Below are positions 52,539-63,463 of a DNA stretch of 64,000 bases, one piece after another. Source of the stretch: Vibrio sp. STUT-A11 (GTDB lineage: Bacteria > Pseudomonadota > Gammaproteobacteria > Enterobacterales > Vibrionaceae). The stretch covers positions 2,232,001 through 2,296,000 of the forward strand of contig NZ_AP026763.1 of the NCBI RefSeq assembly GCF_026000435.1. The letters run 5' to 3'. Under the pieces are notes generated by a model. The model saw only the letters and a list, made by a program, of their open reading frames with translations. It did no database searches and was not told the DNA's origin. The position numbers and the translations under genes were made by a program. Every line of letters starts with the position of its first letter. Position 1 is the stretch's first letter.

Positions 52539-52995
52539 GTTTTTTTCCTAAACTGAGCGGCAATGATTAGCCAAAAAAGTTTTCTTACCCGGTTTAAGCA
52601 AGATTAAAGCCAGCTTTAAATGCACTTGAACAATGCCTATATTTTACGTGCCACTAGTGTGATATCGTCTCGAAAATTTCTAGTTTTATGCAACTTGTGT
52701 AATGAAATTACGTTACAAATTAGCCTTTTATTCGTGAAACGGACACATTTTGTAGTTTTATTTCACATCGATTATTTAAAGTGATCTAAATCAATCACCC
52801 AAAATGGCTATCTTGTTAGACTCCAGCCACCATTTGAGGAAAATTTTGTGCCTCAACACAACAAGTTATTAGCTATGCTTAGGCGCAAGGTTAACATGCA
52901 ACAAATCTAATAATAGCTAGCATAGGGCGAACCGCTTAATGCGGAACAACGCAACTTAGTTAAGAATTCATAACTTTTAAATATATGAGGAATCT
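52539..52995. other. Divergent region between the lipoprotein and DUF3360 genes
   Basis: 457 bases. It contains an FNR-like site at 52781-52794 and, nearer the DUF3360 gene, the hairpin CCGCTTAATGCGG. Two approximate copies of a TAGCTA...TAGG..C..AA motif occur near 52870 and 52915. No gene is seen. Confidence 0.55.
52781..52794 (+). promoter_or_regulatory. FNR-like box upstream of the DUF3360 gene
   Basis: GTGATCTAAATCAA matches the FNR consensus TTGAT-N4-ATCAA at nine of ten positions, 200 bases before the ATG. A CRP site is a weaker alternative. Confidence 0.55.
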
Positions 52996-54543
52996 ATGTC
53001 AGACGCAGTGAATAAAGCGCACTCTGATTCAGATATCGAGACCAAGAGCTACCGAGAGCTTCATCGTCCAGCATCTGAGTTCGACAGCCGTTCAGACTAT
53101 CTAGACCACGAACTGCAAATCATGAAGCCACGTCGTTTTGGCTTAAACTTGCCGGGTCGTGATTTCCGTTTCGAGCTTGAAGATTTTGTTCCTGCTATTG
53201 CGGGTACGATCGGCATTATCGCGATGTATTCTGCAGTAATGATGTCTTGGGCAGAGGGTTTAACCCAGGCTTGGGATCATGTGCATTTGACAAAAGAGTT
53301 CGCGATTGAAGTTGCTCGAGTAGAAATGCTTATCCCTGCCCTGCTTTTCTGTATTTTAGCTTCAGGTGTCTTTAACCCTAAAGCTAACCTTGCTGGTAAC
53401 CATGGTCCAATGATTCCATTGATTGGTACTATCGCTCTGGCAGGTGCTCACCCTCTAGCTCTTGCGATTCTTATCGGTATTTTTGGCCTTCTACTCTCAT
53501 TTTTTAAAGGCGGCTCAAAACTCGTCAACCTCACTTCTGAAGGTACCGCCGGTGGCTTGCTTATTTTCTTGGGCTTGACGGGTACGATTAGCCAAATCAA
53601 TTCCATTCAAGCATGGGCGACAGGTCTACAGTCAGCAGATGTAGCAGCAGGTAGCATGGGCTACGTTGGTTTTGTCGTTCTTGGTATTACTGTTGCTATC
53701 TACGCTTACCTAGCGAAAATCAACAAACGTTGGCTAGCAATTCCAGTGTGTGCGTTTACAGGTCTGGCTATCGCTCTTATTTTCGGCGCTGGCTTCGATA
53801 TCAAATTCGAAACTCAAACAGGTTTGCCTAACCTTAACCCTGTATACTGGTGGGGCAGCACAGAAGAAGGCTGGATGCTTGGTTTACCAAATGCAGAGCA
53901 CTTCATCGCATCACTACCGTTCGCTATTCTTGCTGTTGCTATGTGGTCACCAGACTTCCTTGGCCACCGTATCTTCCAGGAAATGAACTACCCGCGTAAG
54001 ACAGAAAAGGTACTGATGGACGTGGATGACACCATGACCATGTGTTCATTCCGCCAAATGGTTGGTACTGCAGTTGGTGGTGGTAACATCACTTCATCTT
54101 GGGGTACTTACATGATCCCAGCCGCTATCGCTAAACGTCCGATCCCGGCAGGTGCAATTCTTCTTGGCTCTCTATGTATTATTGTCGCAATTCTTGGCTT
54201 CCCAATGGACGTTGCGGTATGGCCACCAGTAATGCGCGTTGCACTGCTAGTAGGTGTATCTCTTCCGCTACTTGAAGCCGGTATGCAAATGGTTCGTGAC
54301 ACGAAAGATTCACAAGCTGCTGGTATCTGTATCTTTGCATCGATCGTTGCTAACCCAGTGCTAGCTTGGGCATTAACCATGTTCTTAGATAACAACGGCC
54401 TGATCGGTGATAAAGAGCGTGCTTCACGCTTGTCATTCATGGATAAAATTATTATTCCTGTCACCGTATTCATTATCTGTTTGGTTGCTATGCTAGCAGT
54501 TGGTATGCTAGAAGCTCAATATGGATTAAAAGCTTGGCTATAA
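52996..54543 (+). CDS. DUF3360 family membrane protein, putative permease
   Basis: 515 aa. A 60-residue hydrophilic N-terminus is followed by about twelve hydrophobic helices. Glycine- and proline-rich segments such as NLTSEGTAGGLLIFLGLTG and MVGTAVGGGNITSSWGTYMIPAAI resemble helix breaks in NCS2/SulP-like anion transporters. The internal hydrophilic piece SPDFLGHRIFQEMNYPRKTEKVLMDVDDTMTMCSFRQ is quoted by landmark HRIFQEMNYPRK. GAGGAA precedes the ATG. It lies just upstream of pflB, the place where focA stands in enterobacteria, and has an FNR-like box. An anaerobic anion (for example formate or another carboxylate) transporter is a reasonable guess but unproven. Confidence 0.8.
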   Translation: MSDAVNKAHSDSDIETKSYRELHRPASEFDSRSDYLDHELQIMKPRRFGLNLPGRDFRFELEDFVPAIAGTIGIIAMYSAVMMSWAEGLTQAWDHVHLTKEFAIEVARVEMLIPALLFCILASGVFNPKANLAGNHGPMIPLIGTIALAGAHPLALAILIGIFGLLLSFFKGGSKLVNLTSEGTAGGLLIFLGLTGTISQINSIQAWATGLQSADVAAGSMGYVGFVVLGITVAIYAYLAKINKRWLAIPVCAFTGLAIALIFGAGFDIKFETQTGLPNLNPVYWWGSTEEGWMLGLPNAEHFIASLPFAILAVAMWSPDFLGHRIFQEMNYPRKTEKVLMDVDDTMTMCSFRQMVGTAVGGGNITSSWGTYMIPAAIAKRPIPAGAILLGSLCIIVAILGFPMDVAVWPPVMRVALLVGVSLPLLEAGMQMVRDTKDSQAAGICIFASIVANPVLAWALTMFLDNNGLIGDKERASRLSFMDKIIIPVTVFIICLVAMLAVGMLEAQYGLKAWL

Positions 54544-54565
54544 TGCTTAACGCTTAAAAAAATGT

Positions 54566-54596
54566 TTGGGTAGCGCTTGTCGCTACCCCATTTTTA
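54566..54596 (+). terminator. Rho-independent terminator after the DUF3360 gene
   Basis: GGGTAGCG pairs with CGCTACCC, then CATTTTTAT. It separates this gene from pflB. Confidence 0.9.
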
Positions 54597-54696
54597 TCCA
54601 AAAAGTTGAGCATTTATTGATTTAGTTTAAGGTTTGCAAAAAAATTTTAGTTTAACCTGCAATTGTTGCTTCAAAAGGTAGACGGTTAAAACAGTG

Positions 54697-54751
54697 ACAA
54701 TATTTATAGTTTTGTGACCCCAAATTGTGATTTTAAGACTATAAATATTGT
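54697..54751. promoter_or_regulatory. Large inverted repeat in the pflB control region
   Basis: Perfect 14-base arms ACAATATTTATAGT (54697-54710) and ACTATAAATATTGT (54738-54751) enclose 27 bases that contain two TTGTGA motifs. It lies about 100 bases before the pflB ATG. It may be a regulator site pair or a leader hairpin. Confidence 0.65.
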
Positions 54752-54848
54752 TATTCATAAGAGTGTACTGTTCCCCTATTTTTCTGGGGATAGCTGGCTC
54801 AACGGCGAAGCAGTACGTATTTTTTTCTACTAAAAAGGTAGGTATGTC

Positions 54849-57125
<2,277 letters not shown>

Positions 57126-57485
57126 GACTGTCGCGAAATAACGTTTAAGTAATACAATGCGAGCCGGTGCTGAAAAGCATCGGCTTTTTTATTTCTGTCC
57201 AGCGATCGCTGTCGTGGGAGCAACTTAGTGCAACCAAAGCTATAGTGCAAATGTCATTTTCACAGTGAAAACTCCAGAGTATAAAGTGTCTCAAACCGAC
57301 GTTTTGGGTATGGGACTATATTGAGCCTTTACCTCCTTTTAAATAAACTGCTGAACTGTTCAATAAACGACTCATTGACCCATTGATTACTCCTAATACC
57401 ACCCCTACTCTTACTACAAGACTGTTTTAACCCTGCTTTTTGTAATAAAATAACAGCATTCTTATATAAGTCATGAGAGCAAAAG
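57126..57485. other. pflB-pflA intergenic region
   Basis: 360 bases. It starts with the pflB terminator (57161-57190) and must contain the pflA promoter; an AT-rich stretch with TTGTAATAAAATAACAGC lies 45 bases before pflA. No gene. Confidence 0.5.
57161..57190 (+). terminator. Rho-independent terminator after pflB
   Basis: GCCG.TGCT pairs with AGCA.CGGC around a GAAA loop, with six T. Confidence 0.93.
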
Positions 57486-58226
57486 ATGTCAGCAACTGGT
57501 CGTATTCACTCGTTTGAGTCATGTGGTACCGTAGATGGACCTGGTATTCGTTTTATCGTCTTCTTGCAAGGTTGTTTGATGCGTTGTAAGTATTGTCATA
57601 ACCGCGATACTTGGGATACACATGACGGTAAAGAAGTTACCGTAGAAGAAATCATTGCGGAGGCGAAATCATACCGCCATTTCATGAACGCGTCTGGCGG
57701 TGGTATCACTTGTTCAGGCGGTGAGGCTATGCTTCAACCTGAGTTTGTTCGTGACTTTTTCCGAGCGGCGAAAGCCGAGGGTATTCATACCTGCCTGGAT
57801 ACTAACGGTTATATTCGTAAGCATACTGATGTGATTGACGAAGTACTCGACTCCACTGATCTCGTGATGTTAGACATCAAACACATGAAAGATGAAATTC
57901 ATCAGGATTTAGTCGGTGTATCGAACAAAAGAACGCTGGATTTTGCCCGCTATCTAAACAAGATCGGCCAAACAACCTGGATTCGCTATGTTGTGGTTCC
58001 TGGTTATACAGATGATCCAGAAGCGGCACACATGCTGGGTGAGTTTATCAAAGATATGGACAACATCGAGAAAGTGGAGCTGCTTCCTTACCACAAGCTG
58101 GGGGCACATAAATGGGAGGCGCTTGGTTTAGAGTATCCTCTTGAAGGCGTCAATCCGCCGCCTAAAGAGACGATGGATGAAATACAGTCGATTCTTTCTC
58201 AGTACCACCCAAATGTAAAATACTAA
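57486..58226 (+). CDS. pflA: Pyruvate formate-lyase 1-activating enzyme PflA
   Basis: 246 aa radical-SAM enzyme. The 4Fe-4S motif CLMRCKYC (Cys-x3-Cys-x2-Cys, about residues 30-37) is followed by HNRDTWD. GGITCSGGEAMLQPEF is the SAM-binding GGE region, and DTNGYIRKHTDVIDEVL and LLPYHKLGAHKWEALGL are family landmarks. It generates the glycyl radical on PflB. A Shine-Dalgarno-like GAGAGC precedes the ATG. Confidence 0.97.
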   Translation: MSATGRIHSFESCGTVDGPGIRFIVFLQGCLMRCKYCHNRDTWDTHDGKEVTVEEIIAEAKSYRHFMNASGGGITCSGGEAMLQPEFVRDFFRAAKAEGIHTCLDTNGYIRKHTDVIDEVLDSTDLVMLDIKHMKDEIHQDLVGVSNKRTLDFARYLNKIGQTTWIRYVVVPGYTDDPEAAHMLGEFIKDMDNIEKVELLPYHKLGAHKWEALGLEYPLEGVNPPPKETMDEIQSILSQYHPNVKY

Positions 58227-58250
58227 GTCAGACAGCTTACCCACTATAAG

Positions 58251-58279
58251 AAATGCCAGCTTTTTGCTGGTATTTTTTT
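58251..58279 (+). terminator. Rho-independent terminator after pflA
   Basis: AT.CCAGC pairs with GCTGG.AT around a T-rich loop, then seven T. Confidence 0.88.
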
Positions 58280-58383
58280 ATTTCGTGGCGTCGGATCTTA
58301 TTTCAATTACTCGTATGTGTAAAATAGCGCGCTACTCAATTATTTAACGTAGAAGCAACAAAACGTCGCTGTAGGAAATACTC

Positions 58384-59052
58384 ATGGATTGGTTTAACTT
58401 GGGAGCATTGATAGTAATCGCATGGGTGGTTATTGCTTTTTGCATACCTGATTGGAAAAAGGTAGTTTGGCCAAAGCTGGAGCAAGAGAAGTCATTCCAG
58501 CACATTGTTTTTGCTACTCTTTTTCTGCTAAGTATTTTGTGGTCTGCTCAAGCAGGCGTGAAGGATGGGCTGAAAATACACTTTCTCGCGTTAACGACCT
58601 TGACCATGATGTATGGGTGGCGAATGGCGTTTTTGCTCAGTATTCCTGCTATGATTGTTAATCACTGGATACAAGGTGCTTCGCTTATCTTGCTACCAAG
58701 TTCATTAGTACTTTCCGCCCTGTTACCTATTCTGATCAGTTACTTTGTATTCCTGATCAGTTACCACTATTTACCACGCAATATTTTTGTGTTTATTTTT
58801 GTTGCGGGTTTCTTCAACGGGGCCATTACTGGCAGCTTGCATTTACTGATCAATTCTTTCTACCACTTGTCTGTAGGTCATTACGATTGGGAAACAATTC
58901 AGCACAACTACTTCATTTTTGTCCCTCTCCTCGCTTTTCCCGAGGGTTTACTCAATGGGATGTCGCTTGCAGTTCTGACTGTATTTAAACCTGAATGGTT
59001 AAGGGTCTTCTCTGATAGAGATTACATATACAACCACTATCACAAAAAATAG
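58384..59052 (+). CDS. Energy-coupling-factor-type (CbiM-like) membrane permease
   Basis: 222 aa with about six or seven helices. It has GWRMAFLLSIPAMIVNHWIQGAS, a helix with NGAITGSLHLLINS, and an end segment AFPEGLLNGMSLAVLTVFKP resembling the PEGFLNG-type end of CbiM/NikM and related proteins. No ATPase or T-component gene is adjacent. The ligand is unknown. It lies between pflA and yfbU with a terminator before it. Confidence 0.65.
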   Translation: MDWFNLGALIVIAWVVIAFCIPDWKKVVWPKLEQEKSFQHIVFATLFLLSILWSAQAGVKDGLKIHFLALTTLTMMYGWRMAFLLSIPAMIVNHWIQGASLILLPSSLVLSALLPILISYFVFLISYHYLPRNIFVFIFVAGFFNGAITGSLHLLINSFYHLSVGHYDWETIQHNYFIFVPLLAFPEGLLNGMSLAVLTVFKPEWLRVFSDRDYIYNHYHKK

Positions 59053-59207
59053 CCCCCGCTGGATAGATATGGTCCTGAAAGCTAGATAAATTGCGAATTT
59101 GTTGTCATTTTTTCATATTAAACATGTGTTGAGATCATGTTTCACTCTTGTCTGAAGCGTTAACCTAAGCACATTAAAAATGTATTAGATTATTTAGTGA
59201 GGTCATC

Positions 59208-59708
59208 ATGGAAATGTCAAACGCTCAACGTTTGATTCTATCAAACCAGTACAACCTAATGTCTCAACTCGATCCAAGTAATGCGGCGAAATACAAACGC
59301 TTACAGACTATCGTCGAGCGTGGTTATGAACTACAAATGTGCGAGTTAAACAAAGACTTTGGCCGTATTACAGAAGCAGAATGTCGCGAAATCATCGACA
59401 TTATGGAGATGTATCACGCGATGCAAGAGTCTAACAATCTGCTCGACAATGACGAGAAAAACAAAGTCGACCAACGTCGCCTACAGTTCTTGGGGTTCGA
59501 TATCGCTTCGGAAGCTCAACAAGTACATTACGTACGCTTTTTAATTGACTCTGAAGGACTTTACCCACAATTTGACAAAGCAGACCATCATTTCAACAGC
59601 CAAATGCCAATGCTAGACAAATACCGTCGTATGCTGCAAACATGGCGTAACTGCCCTCGTCAATACCATCTATGTTCGAACGAACTGGCACAAATCTTTA
59701 GTGCCTAG
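59208..59708 (+). CDS. yfbU: YfbU family protein (UPF0304)
   Basis: 166 aa cytoplasmic protein. It begins MEMSNAQRLILSNQYNLM and contains LQTIVERGYELQM, EIIDIMEMYHAM, RRLQFLGFD and the ending CPRQYHLCSNELAQIFSA, aligned end to end with E. coli YfbU. Function remains poorly defined. Shine-Dalgarno GAGG precedes the ATG, and a strong terminator follows. Confidence 0.93.
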   Translation: MEMSNAQRLILSNQYNLMSQLDPSNAAKYKRLQTIVERGYELQMCELNKDFGRITEAECREIIDIMEMYHAMQESNNLLDNDEKNKVDQRRLQFLGFDIASEAQQVHYVRFLIDSEGLYPQFDKADHHFNSQMPMLDKYRRMLQTWRNCPRQYHLCSNELAQIFSA

Positions 59709-59726
59709 TTATACAAATCATTGAAT

Positions 59727-59753
59727 AGGAGAGCTGCGGCTCTCCTTTTTATT
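59727..59753 (+). terminator. Rho-independent terminator after yfbU
   Basis: AGGAGAGC pairs with GCTCTCCT around TGCG, followed by TTTTTATT. Confidence 0.93.
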
Positions 59754-60196
59754 CTCCCTGACACAAACTGTCTTTTATACGTCAGATCTATTTCCCCAAT
59801 CTTTTATCCAGTCCAACGATGAATCACTAACATTGGCCACCAGATGCCAAATATTTGATTTATCAATGCTGAACACTCCACACAATCCTATCATTTATGT
59901 AACAGTGATAAATATGCCACTTTTACAATAAATTCATAATTGTTAAGCAAAATTGCAAATCCCCGACTAGGCTTAAATAGAGAAAGGCTGTGATTGAATT
60001 ATTCAAATCCACCGCTCACCGTTGTGATGATAAATCTGTACTTAAAGCAAAGTCTTTGGTGTCGAATAACTTACGCCCTGTACAAACCAAATCAGAGGTC
60101 AGTACGTATACAGTGAGACAACCAAGAGCATAACAACAGGTGGGTAAGCCTTCATCAACGTTCGTCGGTAGACTGACTATTAAAGGGGAAAACGAC
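59754..60196. other. Control region upstream of prkA
   Basis: About 440 bases without a gene. The region must hold the promoter(s) of the prkA-yeaH-spoVR operon. I checked for a sigma54 (GG-N10-GC) promoter and found none convincing. Confidence 0.5.
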
Positions 60197-62131
60197 ATGA
60201 GTATTTTCGACCACTATCAATCCAGATATGAAGCTTCCAAAGATGAAGAGATGTCGTTACAGGAGTTTCTAGCCCTGTGCAAGGATGACAAAAGTGCCTA
60301 CGCTAATGCAGCAGAACGCCTGTTGATGGCCATCGGTGAGCCAGAAGTAATCGACACAGCCAAAGATCCAAGGTTAAGCCGGATCTTCTCAAATCGCGTC
60401 ATCTCGCGTTATTCAACATTTAAAGATTTCTATGGCATGGAAGATGCGATAGAACAAATTGTTTCGTACCTAAAACATGCCGCGCAAGGTTTGGAAGAAC
60501 GTAAACAGATTCTTTACTTACTCGGTCCGGTTGGTGGTGGTAAATCATCACTTGCAGAGAAACTGAAAGCGCTGATGGAACAAATGCCAATTTATGTTCT
60601 AACCGCAAACGGTCAACGCAGCCCGGTCAATGACCATCCATTCTGCCTATTTAAAGCTTCCGAAGATGGCGAAATTCTGAAAAAAGAATACGGTATTGAA
60701 CAGCGTTACCTACGCTCAATCATGTCGCCTTGGGCGGCCAAACGTCTGCATGAATTTGGCGGTGACATTACCAAATTTAAAGTTGTGAAAGTCCGTCCTT
60801 CTATCCTCGACCAAATCGGGGTGGCGAAAACGGAGCCGGGTGATGAAAACAACCAAGACATTTCATCACTGGTCGGTAAAGTGGATATTCGTAAACTTGA
60901 ACATTACTCTCAAGATGACCCGGATGCGTACAGCTATTCCGGCGCGCTGTGTAAAGCGAACCAAGGCTTAATGGAGTTCGTTGAGATGTTCAAAGCACCG
61001 ATTAAAGTACTTCACCCGCTACTAACAGCGACTCAGGAAGGCAACTTTAACGGTACCGAAGGCCTGTCTGCGATTCCGTTTGATGGTATGATTCTTGCTC
61101 ACTCGAATGAGTCAGAATGGCAAACGTTCCGTAACAATAAAAACAATGAAGCGTTCCTCGACCGTGTTTACATTGTTAAAGTACCTTACTGTTTACGCGT
61201 TTCTGAAGAAGTGAAAATTTACCAAAAACTTCTCGAAAACAGTGAACTGTCACAAGCACCATGCTCACCAAGTACGTTAGAAACGCTGGCACAATTCAGT
61301 ATTCTTTCACGCTTGAAAGAGCCTGAAAACTCGTCCATCTTCTCGAAAATGCGCGTATACGACGGTGAAACCCTGAAAGACACCGATCCGAAGGCAAAAA
61401 GCTATCAGGAATATCGTGACTACGCAGGTGTGGATGAAGGCATGAGCGGTCTATCGACTCGTTTCGCGTTTAAGATCTTGTCGCGCGTATTTAACTTCGA
61501 CCAGACTGAAGTCGCCGCGAACCCGGTTCATCTGTTCTACGTGATTGAACAGCAAGTTGAACGTGAACAGTTCCCGACAGAAACGGCAGAAAAATATCTT
61601 GAGTTTTTGAAAGGATACCTCGTACCTCGCTACGTCGAGTTTATTGGCAAAGAAATTCAAACCGCCTATCTAGAGTCTTACTCTGAATATGGTCAAAACA
61701 TCTTTGACCGTTACGTGACCTATGCGGACTTCTGGATTCAGGATCAAGAGTACCGCGATCCAGAGACTGGCCAGCTATTTGACCGCGCTTCGCTAAACTT
61801 AGAGTTAGAGAAGATCGAGAAAACAGCGGGTATTTCTAACCCTAAAGATTTCCGAAACGAAATCGTCAACTTTGTGCTTCGTGCGAAAGCCACTAACAAT
61901 GGTCAGAACCCAGTTTGGACCAGCTACGAAAAACTGCGCACAGTTATCGAGAAGAAAATGTTCTCTAACACTGAGGAACTTCTTCCGGTTATCTCATTTA
62001 ATGCGAAAACCTCTTCTGAGGATCAGAGGAAGCATGACGACTTTGTCGCTCGCATGATGGAAAAAGGCTATACCGAGAAACAGGTTCGCCTACTTTCTGA
62101 GTGGTACCTACGAGTACGTAAGTCATCCTAA
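60197..62131 (+). CDS. PrkA/YeaG-type protein kinase with AAA-like domain
   Basis: 644 aa, equal in length to E. coli YeaG. The ATG at 60197 is preceded by AAGGGGAA; an upstream extension is unsupported. The N-terminal PrkA AAA domain has Walker A LLGPVGGGKSSL at about 109-119 and the arginine-rich region before it. The C-terminal PrkA domain includes YREYRDYAGVDEGMSGLSTRF-like residues (landmark DEGMSGLSTRFAFKIL). It is described as a serine kinase expressed under nitrogen starvation and stationary phase in E. coli. Followed by yeaH (49 bases) and a spoVR-like gene. Confidence 0.95.
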   Translation: MSIFDHYQSRYEASKDEEMSLQEFLALCKDDKSAYANAAERLLMAIGEPEVIDTAKDPRLSRIFSNRVISRYSTFKDFYGMEDAIEQIVSYLKHAAQGLEERKQILYLLGPVGGGKSSLAEKLKALMEQMPIYVLTANGQRSPVNDHPFCLFKASEDGEILKKEYGIEQRYLRSIMSPWAAKRLHEFGGDITKFKVVKVRPSILDQIGVAKTEPGDENNQDISSLVGKVDIRKLEHYSQDDPDAYSYSGALCKANQGLMEFVEMFKAPIKVLHPLLTATQEGNFNGTEGLSAIPFDGMILAHSNESEWQTFRNNKNNEAFLDRVYIVKVPYCLRVSEEVKIYQKLLENSELSQAPCSPSTLETLAQFSILSRLKEPENSSIFSKMRVYDGETLKDTDPKAKSYQEYRDYAGVDEGMSGLSTRFAFKILSRVFNFDQTEVAANPVHLFYVIEQQVEREQFPTETAEKYLEFLKGYLVPRYVEFIGKEIQTAYLESYSEYGQNIFDRYVTYADFWIQDQEYRDPETGQLFDRASLNLELEKIEKTAGISNPKDFRNEIVNFVLRAKATNNGQNPVWTSYEKLRTVIEKKMFSNTEELLPVISFNAKTSSEDQRKHDDFVARMMEKGYTEKQVRLLSEWYLRVRKSS

Positions 62132-62180
62132 CCAGTTATTGAGTTAGGTCGCTTGTGTGAAACATGAAGAGGGCTATTTC

Positions 62181-63452
62181 ATGGCGCAATTTATAGACCG
62201 AAGGCTCAATGGCAAGAACAAGAGCGCTGTTAACAGACAGCGCTTCTTGAAGCGCCATAAAGAGCAAATCAAGGAGTCGGTAGCAGACGCAGTGAATCGA
62301 CGCTCGATCACGAATACGGAAACGGGCGAAGACGTATCTATACCGCACAAAGACATCACAGAGCCGATTTTTCATCAGGGACAAGGTGGGTTACGTGAAC
62401 GCGTGCACCCTGGTAATGATCAGTTCATTACTGGTGACAAAATCGAGCGGCCAAAGTCCGGAGGGCAAGGTAGCGGCTCTGGAGAAGGTAATGCAAGTCC
62501 AGATGGCGAAGGTCAAGATGAATTTGTGTTCCAAATTTCGAAAGACGAGTATCTTGATATTCTGTTCGAAGATCTGGAGTTACCGAATTTAGAGAAAAAC
62601 CAAATCGCGAAAATCACCGAGTGGAAAACACACCGAGCAGGTTTCCAGACCGCCGGTATTCCCTCCAATATCGCAATTGTACGTTCACTCCAACAATCTC
62701 TGGCCCGAAGAACGGCCATGACAGCAGGTAAAAAACGTCTCCTCAAAGAGCTTGAGGATGAGCTCGCACGCATTAAGAATATGGAGCCAGCTCAACCGTT
62801 TGAAGAGAGCCGTTTGAAGAAGGAGATTACCGAACTGCGTAAAAAAATCGACAGTGTTCCATTTATCGACACATTCGATTTACGTTTCAAAAACTACGAG
62901 AAACGCCCAGTTCCATCTAGCCAAGCGGTGATGTTCTGCTTAATGGACGTATCTGGCTCGATGGATCAAGCAACCAAAGATATTGCTAAACGATTCTACG
63001 TCCTGCTTTATCTGTTCTTAACTCGTACTTATGAAAACGTGGAAGTGGTGTTTATTCGTCACCACACTCAGGCAAAAGAAGTGGACGAGCATGAGTTTTT
63101 CTACTCTCAGGAAACCGGTGGTACTATTGTATCCAGTGCTCTAAAACTCATGGATGAGATAATCAAGGCTCGTTACCCAATTGGACAGTGGAACATTTAT
63201 GCCGCGCAAGCATCCGATGGTGATAACTGGGCGGATGACTCACCGAGATGTCGTGACTTATTAGTGAATAAGTTACTGCCTAACTGTCAGTACTACTCAT
63301 ATATTGAGATCACACGTCGTTCTCACCAAACTTTGTGGCATGAGTATGAAAAACTCACTGAAGAGTTCCCGAACTTTGCGATGAAGAATATTCGCGCTGT
63401 GGAGGATATCTTCCCTGTCTTCCGTGAACTATTCCACAAAGAAACGGCGTAA
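62181..63452 (+). CDS. YeaH family protein (DUF444, von Willebrand A-like)
   Basis: 423 aa. The ATG at 62181 gives MAQFIDRRLNGKNKSAVNRQ as in E. coli YeaH. A basic N-terminus is followed by a Gly/Ser-rich linker (about 92-112). The vWA-like domain carries the metal-site sequence MDVSGSM, Asp256-x-Ser258-x-Ser260. It ends with FPVFRELFHKE. GAAGAGGG precedes the ATG. It works with PrkA and SpoVR by genetic association only. Confidence 0.93.
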   Translation: MAQFIDRRLNGKNKSAVNRQRFLKRHKEQIKESVADAVNRRSITNTETGEDVSIPHKDITEPIFHQGQGGLRERVHPGNDQFITGDKIERPKSGGQGSGSGEGNASPDGEGQDEFVFQISKDEYLDILFEDLELPNLEKNQIAKITEWKTHRAGFQTAGIPSNIAIVRSLQQSLARRTAMTAGKKRLLKELEDELARIKNMEPAQPFEESRLKKEITELRKKIDSVPFIDTFDLRFKNYEKRPVPSSQAVMFCLMDVSGSMDQATKDIAKRFYVLLYLFLTRTYENVEVVFIRHHTQAKEVDEHEFFYSQETGGTIVSSALKLMDEIIKARYPIGQWNIYAAQASDGDNWADDSPRCRDLLVNKLLPNCQYYSYIEITRRSHQTLWHEYEKLTEEFPNFAMKNIRAVEDIFPVFRELFHKETA

Positions 63453-63463
63453 GGAGGCTAGCG

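Noticed and set aside
59838..59856. Possible sigma54 promoter upstream of prkA
   Set aside because: GG and GC are separated by nine rather than ten bases and the rest of the consensus is poor.
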